The position numbers and the translations under genes were made by a program. Below, in pieces: positions 12,799-22,763 of a stretch of DNA of 64,000 nt. The stretch covers positions 124,001 through 188,000 of the forward strand of contig JAMXBD010001199.1 of assembly GCA_024138025.1 (NCBI GenBank). Direction: 5' to 3'. The first letter of the stretch is position 1; every line of letters begins with the position of its first letter. Source of the DNA: Combretum micranthum (lineage: Eukaryota; Streptophyta; Magnoliopsida; Myrtales; Combretaceae). The notes below the pieces were generated by a model. It searched no databases, had not been told where the DNA came from, and saw only the letters and a list, made by a program, of their open reading frames with translations.

Positions 12799-12888
12799 AA
12801 ATTTACATCCTCATGTAACAACACTCCAAGCACTCCTAGCACCCTCCTTTGCTAACTCTAGCTCTAGTTCTACTTCCTTGGTAACAAC

Positions 12889-14130
12889 ATGGGAGATGCA
12901 CAAGGCGATCGACGTCCTGATACCAGACGAAAGGGCAGCTCTGCCAAGCGTGTTAATGTACAATCAAAGGATGAGGTAGAGGGGGCAACTCCTGTAGCGC
13001 CTTGTGGCTTGTAAGTTCCTTAGGAGGAAATGTGTCAGTGGGTGCATTTTTGCACCCCATTTCGGCTCGGACCAAGGGCAGCTAGGTTTGCGGCTGTGCA
13101 CAAGGTGTTTGGTGCTAGTAATGTGTCTAAGCTCTTATTGCACATACCGATTAATAGGCGGCATGATGCAGTTGTTACGATATGTTATGAAGCTCAAGCT
13201 AGGCTTGCTGACCCTGTATATGGATGTGTATCAACCATTCTTGCTTTGCAACAACAGGTTAATTAATATTTTTTACAATGAGTGTATGATCTGCACCTTG
13301 AGAATCAAATGTCACTTTATTGATGGTGAACACTTCTTAAAACATCTATATGCAAATTATACTGTATTAGAGATAGGTTTGTTGTCCTCAAAATGCTGTT
13401 TTCTTTATGTCCCTGCAAATTAATATCTGACACATGTTAAATAAATTAAAAAAAATAAAAAGAAATCTCTAAATAAATGGAGCATTTCAAAAACGTATCA
13501 GATTTATTTGTGAATACAAAAGAAACAGCAAGCTTGAGACAGTAAATTTTTTTCCGAAATCATATTGGTTTCTTACTAGGAAGTCTATCCAATTATGATC
13601 ATGCCCTTTTATAATAAGATAAAATATTTAAATAATGGTTTGCTCACCTCAGTCTTCTTTTATCAATGCTAATTTATGTAAAATCCTGCCTCCAATACTC
13701 TTAATAATTTTAGGAAACAACATCAATGTTGATTTTGCCATTGTAAGGGTTAGTTTGGGTGTTTATTATATACTTACAGGTTGCATCCTTACATTCTGAG
13801 CTTGCCATGGTGCAATCTCAACTGATAAGAAGCAGTACGATGGCAAATGCACTGCAAAGCTCGGACCAACCACAACCACCACCGCTACACCAAAGCATGC
13901 CTATACTTCAACCTACCTACTCCAACAATTCAGCAACTTCCAACAACCTTGTCAACATCATCAATTTTAGCACCAGTTTTGACTTTGCAGCTGCGGAGGC
14001 TGTAGCATCATCTCACAGCTTAGAGCTCCTACAGTTTTCTCATCCGTCACAATCTCAAGATGATGAGGACGACGAGGAAGAGAGCCGGATTCCTACCATT
14101 TTTGCCAACGAAATGCTTCAACGCAGATGA
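12889..14130 (+). CDS. LBD: LOB-domain (LBD/ASL) class I transcription factor; frame broken twice in this sequence
   Basis: LBD proteins are plant-specific DNA-binding factors acting in organ-boundary, lateral-root and vascular development. Exon 1 is 12889-13257 and exon 2 is 13780-14130, with a GT...AG intron after the triple Gln, the usual LBD position. Seen in order: a basic N-terminus of about 36 residues, the C-block (CX2CX6CX3C, ending KFLRRKC), the GAS block ([17 protein letters not shown]), DPVYGC, and a leucine-rich coiled coil continuing into exon 2 ([14 protein letters not shown]). The tail is Gln/Pro-rich, then acidic. The block resembles the LBD16/18/19/20/29 group; the exact orthologue was not decided. 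Two bases are missing between the first two Cys codons (around 13007), creating TAA at 13011, and one G is missing at about 13077. The deletions sum to three, so the frame before and after agrees; the intact protein would be about 240 residues. Either sequence error or a pseudogene. Confidence 0.85.
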
Positions 14131-15069
14131 ATTTATGATCTCGCGAAGCCTCATCGGCAAAAGCTTGGTGACAGTATTTCAGAGTTTGAAAATAATTAAG
14201 CAACAAATGAAACGGTGAATCGACAATAGTTCTAACTTAGTAGATTTCTAAAATTTATATTTATAAAGGGTGTTGTTACATATTGACTTATGAAGTCAAC
14301 TTGTTTTTATCATTGAAAGTTTAAATCTAATAAATACATGCAAATTTGGAAAATTAAATTCAACAATTGCCCCTATTTCTTCCCTGAAAATGCCTATTAT
14401 TGTAGTCGTCTTCCCTCTTTAAGTTTTTAATTTTGGCCTATTCTTTGACATTGCAATTTCAAGAACAAGTTGGAAGAATATTTATATATATATATATATA
14501 TATATATTAATATTAACGAATTTACTTAAAAGGGGAATTAGAAGATAGAAAGAGAAGAATAACTAAGAGGGGAAAAAAAGCATCCCCACAAAGCTTAACG
14601 TATGAAATTTCTTCTTGAAAAGTCTAAATTTGGCATTACGATTAGAAGATAGGATTTCACTAAGCTTAAGACAATTGTTTAAGGTTCAAAGCAAAAAAAT
14701 TAGCACCCATTTTAGAGATCAATCAGGTTCTTGCTCGGTTGATTTAGTTGGTACTTAATACCTCTGAGGTGTGCGTTAACTTATGACAATGGAAAAATTT
14801 ATATACAGAGGACGCGTTCAGAAAGGCCGTTTCTAATATTAAACACATGGTCAAAACACCCGATCAACAACGATTTCCATACACATTGGTGGTACCAAGA
14901 TAGAACCATTTCTCTCACCCAAAAAATTAAAATAGGCAAAGAAAATTGCTCGGTAGAACCCCGAAGGATAAACGAATATGATTTTCGAAGCTATTACTTT
15001 CAAAAAAATGCGCGGCTTTTGTACATTCACTCCACTCCACTCTATATTATTGTATGTATATATGGTACA
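14131..15069. other. Convergent spacer between LBD and EGY1 3' ends
   Basis: About 0.94 kb holds the 3' UTRs of both genes. A (TA)n microsatellite occupies about 14485-14508. No other gene is seen. Confidence 0.6.
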
Positions 15070-18000
15070 CTAGAATGTAGTCACTAGGCCTATACCAAGC
15101 TCCTCTGCTAGCTCATCCCATACAGGGAGCAGCGTTAGCACGACAAGTGCAATAGCAACTATCACGACCGCTTTCCTCCATGTTCCCACTTCCGTCACAT
15201 CATTTAAGCATGGTTTTTCAGGAGATCTCTGCACATATGCCAAGGACATTATGAGCTATGGAACAAGGTTGGAGTGATTCAGTCCGGATGCTCTACCAAC
15301 ATTGACATACCTGACATATCAACACATAAAGTCCCCAAGGAAGCGATAGAGGTCCTCCCAGCTGCAACAAACAAAGAGCAGATAAAAGTGAGAACTGTGA
15401 TATTGCCAGCAAAAGCTATCAGAAATAGGGCACAGATATCTTTACTGCTTATCCACACGACAAGAGGAGAAAAGTGATCCAGAGTGAAGGTTTTCATTTG
15501 CAAGAATTGTCAGAAGTCATAAAAACAGTTTTATATTTCATCATTGTATTCATTTGGATCTGTTCTAACATGCATATGGCTTCAAAGATATATTTTATAT
15601 ATATCACGAATAGGTTGAAAACAAATTTAAGAGCCAGCTGCAATATTTTTGGGATGAATAATGTTTTCATTTTTTTTTTTTTGGATTGTATTAATTTAAT
15701 TTTTTTTTATATATCCAACATAAATAAAACGAAGAGAAGCGAAGGCTTACTACGCCTAGTCCCAGCATTGTATAAGTTGCCAAGCCTGATCCAACTAAAG
15801 CAGGTTTACCAAAGGCTCCCTGCATAAACATGTACAATAATGAGAAGCTGTACAGTATGTATATTTAATGTAAGGAAGAAGAGAGCTGATTAAATATTAC
15901 AAAATGTATACAGGAAAATTATTAAGATTAATAAATGAAATAATATAAATAAACGAATAAATCGGTTATGTGCCCCATTATGAAACAGACGTGAATTAGC
16001 ATATCAAATCATAATGTTGAGAGTAGTTGAAAATTTGAGATTTACTTCTTCAAAAGGTTAAACTGTAAGGCATATGCTGCAGACAAATCAATTCACACAT
16101 AGCTCTGCATTCCACCAGAGCACCAGTTTGAGACACTATATTAAAACATTAACCACTATGTAATAGCAGCATGTCATTTTGCAAGTCCATCCATTGCAAC
16201 TCGACGCAGAGTTTTCATCACACTTTCATTGCTTTTCATCGATCTGATACCTATCCAGCTTCCTTTTATAAACCTAAATCATTAGGATAATCAACCATCT
16301 CCAAAAAGAGAAGATACCTGCACAGCTCTTCCACCATCAAGACATCCTACTGGAAGCATATTAAATGCTGAGGTTGTTAAGCCACACCTGCAACAGAAAC
16401 AGTGAAATATTAACAATTATTTCATGAAGAGAAACATATGGACATGAGGGAAGGGTAGTTCAATACCAGCCTGCAATCACGAGAGGGTGAATTGCACTGT
16501 TGATGCATGCATTGCTCTGCAACCAATGATGGAAAAACTCTTATTAGCATTTCTGAGAGAGACAAGCCATCCGCAATTCAGCATATTAGTCTACTTATTT
16601 TCAGCAGGTGTTCCTGATTCCCCAGACACAGTACTATCTTAGAACTAAAAGTGCCTCTGTTGCCAAGTAATTAATAACTTATTAGGGCATGACAGAGGGA
16701 CATACACATAACCAAGAGTGGCTCTGCTGATTAGTCCAAGGAGCAGAGAACCTTGAAACAACATGCTAGGAACTTGCACAAGATCTCCAGCAGCATCAGA
16801 ATTTGATGAAAGAAGCAGGCCAACAACAAACATAGAAAAAGAAAGGGCAGCACCAGCAACTGGCCCAGCAAGAGAGATATCGACTTGTGTGCTCCGATCA
16901 GGAATAATAGACTTGAACTACAGTATTTCAACAAAGAAAAATCTTAAGGTAATACTCAAAAGTAAACCTTTAAATGTTAAGGTCCCACCGACTAACCACT
17001 TAATACAAAGGCCTGTCCTATTGCAGTTACAAAGGAAAAGAAGAAAAGCAGGCCAATAATACATCAAGAAGAAATGATGATTGTCTGATTTAAATTTGTC
17101 ATGTACTTTTTTGGCTTACTCCTCATGCAGGCAATACACAGATATACACATATATATGCACATGTTTAGTACATATTATAAACTTTTTCTGACATGCTTA
17201 CTCACAAAATAGAACCAAGCTGGAAAGTATTTCAACTCAAAATTTCAATCCTTCTTGCATGCTGTTCAAAAATCAATAGGTCAATGAATTACAGAATACT
17301 ATATTTGCTTCCAAACTCTTCGGAAGTGGCACAGCAACAGCAGGGTGAAGGCACCCCTTATCTCTATCACATTAGATACATATTTGAAAAGCATGAACCA
17401 GTAAATATGCAAATTACATATTTAGTCGAGTTTAGTATAGGCATACACTAAAACCACGCTTGCATTCTCAAAAAAAAAGGAGAGAGAGAGAACCACACAC
17501 AATGATGAAATCTGAATACTAAACTGGCATTTTGGATGTACAATGTTAGACAACCACCATCACCACATGCATTGAAACATAGCCTAAAACTATGTGAGTG
17601 GCAATAGACAAAATATGATTCATTGACAGGTATATGATTGACATAGCACATTGTGACCACAGAGAAGTGAAGAATGCCCCCACACCTATGGCAATTTAGG
17701 TAGCATTATCACTTTTATTTCAGGCAACTCAAAACAGGCTTGGTTAGCAATCAGGACATACCTGAGTAATTGCACCAAAACTTCCAAGTGTAATGTTCGG
17801 TATGAAGAAGGGAATGCTTAGTTTTACTTTTTTAGGGAAAGCAGCAAGAAAGTGCCCAACCTCCTGCATGTGTCAACTTTTTCAAGTAAATCCTTGAACT
17901 CATATAATTGTAGCACCAATTTTAGAGAAACTGCTTTATAAGTTGGAGCTGTAAGGAATATATCTAGAAAAATATTATTAAATTATGAAGAATAAATGAA

Positions 18001-19851
18001 CGCAAATTGCAAAATGCCTCTTACATGAAACAATAGAACACCCAACTCCATATGCTAAAGGCAGTGCATTCTCCACAAATGGAAAGAGAAGCTCCATATC
18101 TGGGGGTTCAGAGGCATCAGGATCTGTGAAGTATTTGACTACTTCTGGAGGAAGACGATTTATCTGCTCAGTTTGTTTGCTACATACATCAGTTCTATGA
18201 TACCACAATATGTGTGTATACGATAAGACTAAGGATAATTTTATTCTTAGCAAACTGAAAAATATAACACAAACAAAAGTTGCATTCAGTTAAAGTCAAT
18301 GTCATGCCTGTGATGCAATTCCCAGCTCCACTGAAGAACCAATGGTTAGAAGAAATAGCAACAATGCAATCACATATTGCCAAAGAGTAGTGGGTCTTGG
18401 CTCTGAAACTTCCTTACGCAGCAGTCCAAAGCTGACACGTGGCCCTCCACGAGGATCTGGACCTTCTGAATTGGGCTCCTCCACCATAAATAGGTTGTAC
18501 TTATCCCCAGTAACCTCATACAACTGCTTTTGGAGTTTCGAAAACACATCCTCTCTCTTTTGCCTAAGATTTCCAAGAAAAAGTATTCCTTCACCAAAAT
18601 CACCAAATGGTTCTTCTTTTGTAACCCAGAAGGTTGTATAGCCAAAAAGTTTTTCCTTTATGAGCTTGACATCAGCGGGGTCAACTTTCTCAGGTCCAAG
18701 GAGTTCCAGTAATTTAAAGGAATCAACTTGAAAGTTACTGTAGGCCGGCCCAAATGAAGATATATCCGGTCGCTGGACAAAAAGAATAAAAGCTTGTTAG
18801 TTTTCTTATTTAACAGGGAGGCAAAGCATACATCAACCTGTGCTTTCAATCCTCTTCTTATAAGCTCTCTACCGATGCTATGCAACCAGCATACACACGT
18901 AAATGGTCAGAGCAAATTGTTCACTACCATATGAAGTGAGATTCATGAGCTATAAAATATTGCTTTACACTAACCATCATCACTAAAATTCCACCCATGG
19001 TTGGAAGAAGAAAGGAGTAATTCAAATATTGCAGTCCTGGATTGAAACAATCAAAAGAGAAGATAACAAATTAAGCCATGCAGAGATATTTTGAATCAAT
19101 CAGCATTTCATCCCTTGACCACACAAAATAATGTCAAATAGAACACCCAAAATTTGTGAAGATTATGATAGGATTGATCTAAAGTATTCATGCAAATGAT
19201 AATGCAAAAATAGCAGGTACACCCAGTGAACCAGAAAAGTACTGGAAATGCCAATTAATCAGACAAAATGCCACTTTTTTTTTCCTTAAGCAGACTTTAG
19301 AGGCAATGAAGCCTTTCTCACCTACACCAGTGCCATAGTTTTAGGAACGCTGGACCAAGAACAGCATTCTGATTCAAAAATTGCAACAAGAACAATGTTA
19401 AAGGTCTCTTCCTTATCCTATGAAATAGCAACCAGATAAGCCAAAAATACATATACCATGCAAACCTCTTTACAACCGACACGATACAGAATATCCAAAT
19501 ATACATGAACTAAGTGCAACTACATAATTCAATTCTTGACATATGAAGAAAGACATACAACATAAATAATTCGCTATCAAACGCCTAACATACATAATCA
19601 CTCAATTGGAGAGGAAAAAAATGAAAGACGTATGTTACTAAGCAATCCATTCATCAAGAAGTATCCATTTTACATGAATTTAAAGACAATCGATCACAAA
19701 CAGCGAGGCATTGTTATGATAGTATACCCTGGAAGAAGAAACCGAAGCTGCGGTTTTTTCGGCCTCGAATTCACTTCCCCTTCTCTCCTCAACATCATCT
19801 TTATCAGCTGTTGTAACATTGGACTCGCTAGAATTATCTCTATCATTATTG

Positions 19852-19883
<32 letters not shown>

Positions 19884-20099
19884 CCTATCACTATCACTAT
19901 CACTATCGTTATTACTACTGAAGCACTTAACTTTATCTACCCTTTTATAAGAAACGAAAAACCCTTTTCTACACAAATAACGTGAGCTTTTTAGCTTCTT
20001 GGGGTCAAAGAATTGGACTTTTGTTCTGGGTTTTTGGAGAGGAGACAACTTGAAGTTGAAAGTTGTGAAATTACTGCTGCAACTAGTGAGAGTTCCCAT
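15070..20099 (-). CDS. EGY1: EGY1, plastid site-2-type intramembrane metalloprotease; two small deletions in this copy
   Basis: EGY1 is a multi-pass thylakoid zinc protease of the S2P family, needed for chloroplast development and ethylene-dependent gravitropism. Exons, in coding order: 20099-19728, 18772-18308, 18163-18025, 17863-17762, 16917-16706, 16516-16467, 16387-16318, 15819-15751, 15361-15311, 15228-15070. Seen: a chloroplast transit-like N-terminus (MGTLTS), a poly-Ser/acidic stretch, the EGY-specific domain (LLGPEKVDPADVKLIK, GGPRVSFGLLRKEVSEP), and the zinc motif HEVGH split by intron 3 (His ends exon 3, EVGH opens exon 4). The second S2P motif NMLPVGCLDGGR is in exon 7, and the C-terminus ends LVTTF. 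The intact length would be 563 residues (Arabidopsis 548). Two bases are lost near 18045 (GTGTTG-type to GTTG), giving a stop at the exon 3/4 junction, and one G is lost near 16495. Intron 2 has a GC donor. Otherwise complete, so an assembly error is more likely than decay. Confidence 0.92.
19850..19884 (-). repeat. AGC trinucleotide microsatellite coding poly-Ser in EGY1 exon 1
   Basis: A run of GCT units on the + strand reads as AGC (Ser) codons on the coding strand, giving about nine consecutive Ser within an Asp/Ser/Asn-rich linker after the transit peptide. The linker is poorly conserved in the family, so length change is likely tolerated. It is also a site where length polymorphism is expected. 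Confidence 0.75.
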
Positions 20100-20790
20100 T
20101 TAATCTTATTGGGCTTTGAAGAAAATGAAGAGAGAGAGAAGGGAGAAGAAGGAAAGAGGAAGTGTATGTACAGATAAGAAGGTTTATAGGTTGAGGAAAA
20201 GGAAGAAGAAGATACACATTTCAGTTGTGAATTCAATGAAGGATCTGGGAATAAAAAATATCCATTTCGTTTTCTTCTTTATTTGCTGTTTATCCTAATC
20301 AACATCTATAACGAAGACAATGGATTTGGTTTTTTTATATATGTATATACACACTACATATTTGGATTGGACTAAACCGAACAAGACACACTTCGAAACC
20401 TCGTTCAATACGATACATGTTAATTCGGTTTTATTTTCCAGTCTCGTTATAATTAAGACATTATCGTGCCAATAGTTATGTGCCGGTTCGTGGGCTCGGG
20501 CCAATTGTTTTCCTTTGATAGTAAACCAGACGAGAACTAAAGGTTTGATTTAAAAAAAAAAATTAATATAATAGATTTGTTTTGTATCAATATTTATGTA
20601 TAATATTATAGCACAATTAGAAGCGAGCAAGTACCCCGCTCGAACAGATAGAGTCTAGATGGATACGAAGGAATGAAGGATTAGAGGATAAGTATTAGTA
20701 TAAATCTTTTGAAATTTGCTCTCATAAAGTATCTACTCTAAAACTTATACTATACTATAAAAAAATACATGTTCCAAGATATCTCGAATC
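20100..20790. other. EGY1 5' UTR and upstream region
   Basis: The first 140 bases are pyrimidine-rich on the coding strand (CTTC and CTCTCT runs), typical of a plant 5' UTR. Nothing else is recognised up to the hAT-like element at 20791. Confidence 0.4.
20334..20341 (-). promoter_or_regulatory. Possible TATA box of EGY1
   Basis: TATATAAA on the - strand, about 235 bp upstream of the EGY1 start codon. It would imply a 5' UTR of about 200 bp. The area is AT-rich, so a chance match is possible. Confidence 0.3.
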
Positions 20791-21456
20791 TAGAAGTGTA
20801 CAAAAAAAATGATAAAACTAAACAACCAAACCAAAACTAAAAAAACTAATTCAAAAATATAGTTATCCAGTCTATTGGTTTCGGTTTAGGATTACGTTTT
20901 TATTCTTTCTTTTTTTGCTTCGGTTTCGATTTCGGTTTGTAACCAAAAAAAAAATATTAATGGTTAACTGTTTTAATTTATAAATATATATATATATAAT
21001 TTACATATACATATAATTATTTTTTTAAAAATATATAATATATATACATATGTTAATGTTCTTTAGATTTTATTTAAAGTATTATATCCTGTCCTATTTT
21101 TTATGAAAGTTAATGTGGTAATTGATTCGGTTTATTTTGTTAATGATGATACGTCCAAAAGCTTGTTTTTATAATTTTCCTTAACTTTAGTTTTTTTTTT
21201 TTAACTCTTAAAATATATAATAATTTAAAGAAACATTCTACGATAAAAGTTAAAAAATAAGGTTTGTTGAAACTATTATGTTAAATGGTTAAAAACCGAA
21301 AACCAAAAAAATTAACCTAAGAAAAAAAGATAATCATTAAGGCGATTAAACCATTTATAATGGACTATTAAGAACTGGGATATTAAAAAACCAATTATTA
21401 TAGTTAGGTTCAAAAAATAGGGTCACGACTGATTAACCGAACCGTGAACACCCTTA
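20791..21456. mobile_element. hAT-like miniature element (666 bp)
   Basis: Ends TAGAAGTGTACAAAAA and (reverse complement) TAAGGGTGTTCACGGTT are degenerate inverted repeats. The interior (GGTTTCGGTTTAGGATTACG, then TTTGTAACCA and an AT-rich core) matches the reverse complement of the copy at 39587-40305, so both belong to one family. The flanking 8-mers do not match well, so the insertion is old. No transposase is encoded. Confidence 0.6.
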
Positions 21457-21673
21457 CATGTATTTACTATATTATTATAATTAAATAAATAAATATCTAT
21501 TTTTTATTTTGCAACCATTTATATCAAGGATTATTATTTATAGACTATATTTCAAAAATTTTATCATAAAATGATTTGTTCTATTTTATTTTGGAATGAC
21601 TTGATATTTTTATTTAGAAGAACTATAGTTTTATGTACATACTTGAACTCCCAAATTATATAGAGTTGTTGTT

Positions 21674-22090
21674 GGGATAATGGCAGGCCAAACACCTTTA
21701 TTTTCAATTTTGGCAATTTAGTGTCTCATCTTTAAATTTTAGCAAATTAATACCCATACTCTCAAAGTATGTGTAATTTAGTACATTTGTTAAATAATAT
21801 TTTATAGAAATTCATTTTGATAATAAGATAATGATAAATCAAGTGTATATACTTTTAATTTTTTAGAAATTTTGTTGGTAGTTTAGTATCTTATGTTTAG
21901 ATTTTAGCAATTTTTGACCAATGGCTGCCATTATCCATCATTAAAATGAACATCCATCAAATATTATTTAACAGAGTCACTGAATCGCACATACTTTGAA
22001 AGTACGGACATTTATTTATCAAAATATAAAATGAGATACTAAAGTGTCTAAAATTGAAAGTACAAGCACTTAGCCTACCTTTTATCCTAA
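21674..22090. mobile_element. Foldback (long inverted-repeat) miniature element
   Basis: The two halves are inverted copies over more than 120 bases each. GGATAATGGCAGGCC... CAATTTTGGCAATTTAGT on the left pairs with the reverse complement of the right end (AGGATAAAAGGTAGGC... CAATTTTAGACACTTTAGT). Both arms include CTTTCAAAGTATGTG-like blocks. There is no coding capacity. Long arms suggest a Mutator-like foldback element, but a target duplication could not be fixed. Confidence 0.55.
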
Positions 22091-22758
22091 TATTGTTTAT
22101 ATTATAATACCAATTAATATAGAAGTAACTCTACCAATTTCAATGTAGGAATTTGGTGCAAGTTTTATAATTTTGTTCAATATCAAATAAAAAGGTCTCA
22201 TAGATATTTGTTGCAGGTTTCAATATTCAATGTAGAACTTGTTATATTGATAAATTACTTTTTAAATTCCTTTCTACGTGTTGTTTATAAAAATAAGATA
22301 GTGTTACATATTACATGAGACTATACCAAGTCTATTAGCTTAAAGTTTATAAAGATTTCATAGAAAAAGTTATAAGTTCCACAAGGTACCTTACACCTTA
22401 TAGGTTTAACAGGGTACAAAGTATAAGGTGGGTACAAGGTATCACAAGATAGGTATTGATCTGAAATTCAAGACCATGTACCTTATAGGATAGGGTACTA
22501 GCAATGCTTCATATCTTACATGTAACCCCAAATTTTCCTATAAATCAAGTTTAGAGATTTGAATTTAAATTTTATGTGACTTGAATGTGAGTGTTAGAAT
22601 GAATAATATGTTAAGTAATTTCTAATGCAATAGTTTTTGTAAAATAGATCTAATAGAAATAGAAATTCAAAATCTTCAATTGCATTATTTCAAGTTATTT
22701 GCCAACTAAATTATATTTTCAAAATTCCTTTAGAAAATTGAATTTCATAAACTTAACT
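22091..22758. other. Spacer left of the complete retrotransposon
   Basis: AT-rich, no gene. It contains several GGTAC-type short repeats around 22385-22500 (ACAAGGTACC, GGGTACAAAG, GGGTACAAGG, GGGTACTAG). Nothing else is recognised. Confidence 0.35.
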
Positions 22759-22763
22759 TCTAA

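Noticed and set aside
13011..13016. Perfect GTAAGT donor-like string in LBD exon 1
   Set aside because: It is the normal coding sequence of Cys-Lys-Phe in LBD genes, and the conserved LOB-domain sequence continues past it. No matching acceptor rescues the C-block.
15274..17660. Short ORFs on both strands across the EGY1 introns
   Set aside because: They run through splice sites or lie in introns; only the exon segments match the S2P family.
19632..19985. + strand ORF with a poly-Ala run
   Set aside because: Shadow of the AGC/GCT repeat in EGY1 exon 1, which lies on the other strand.
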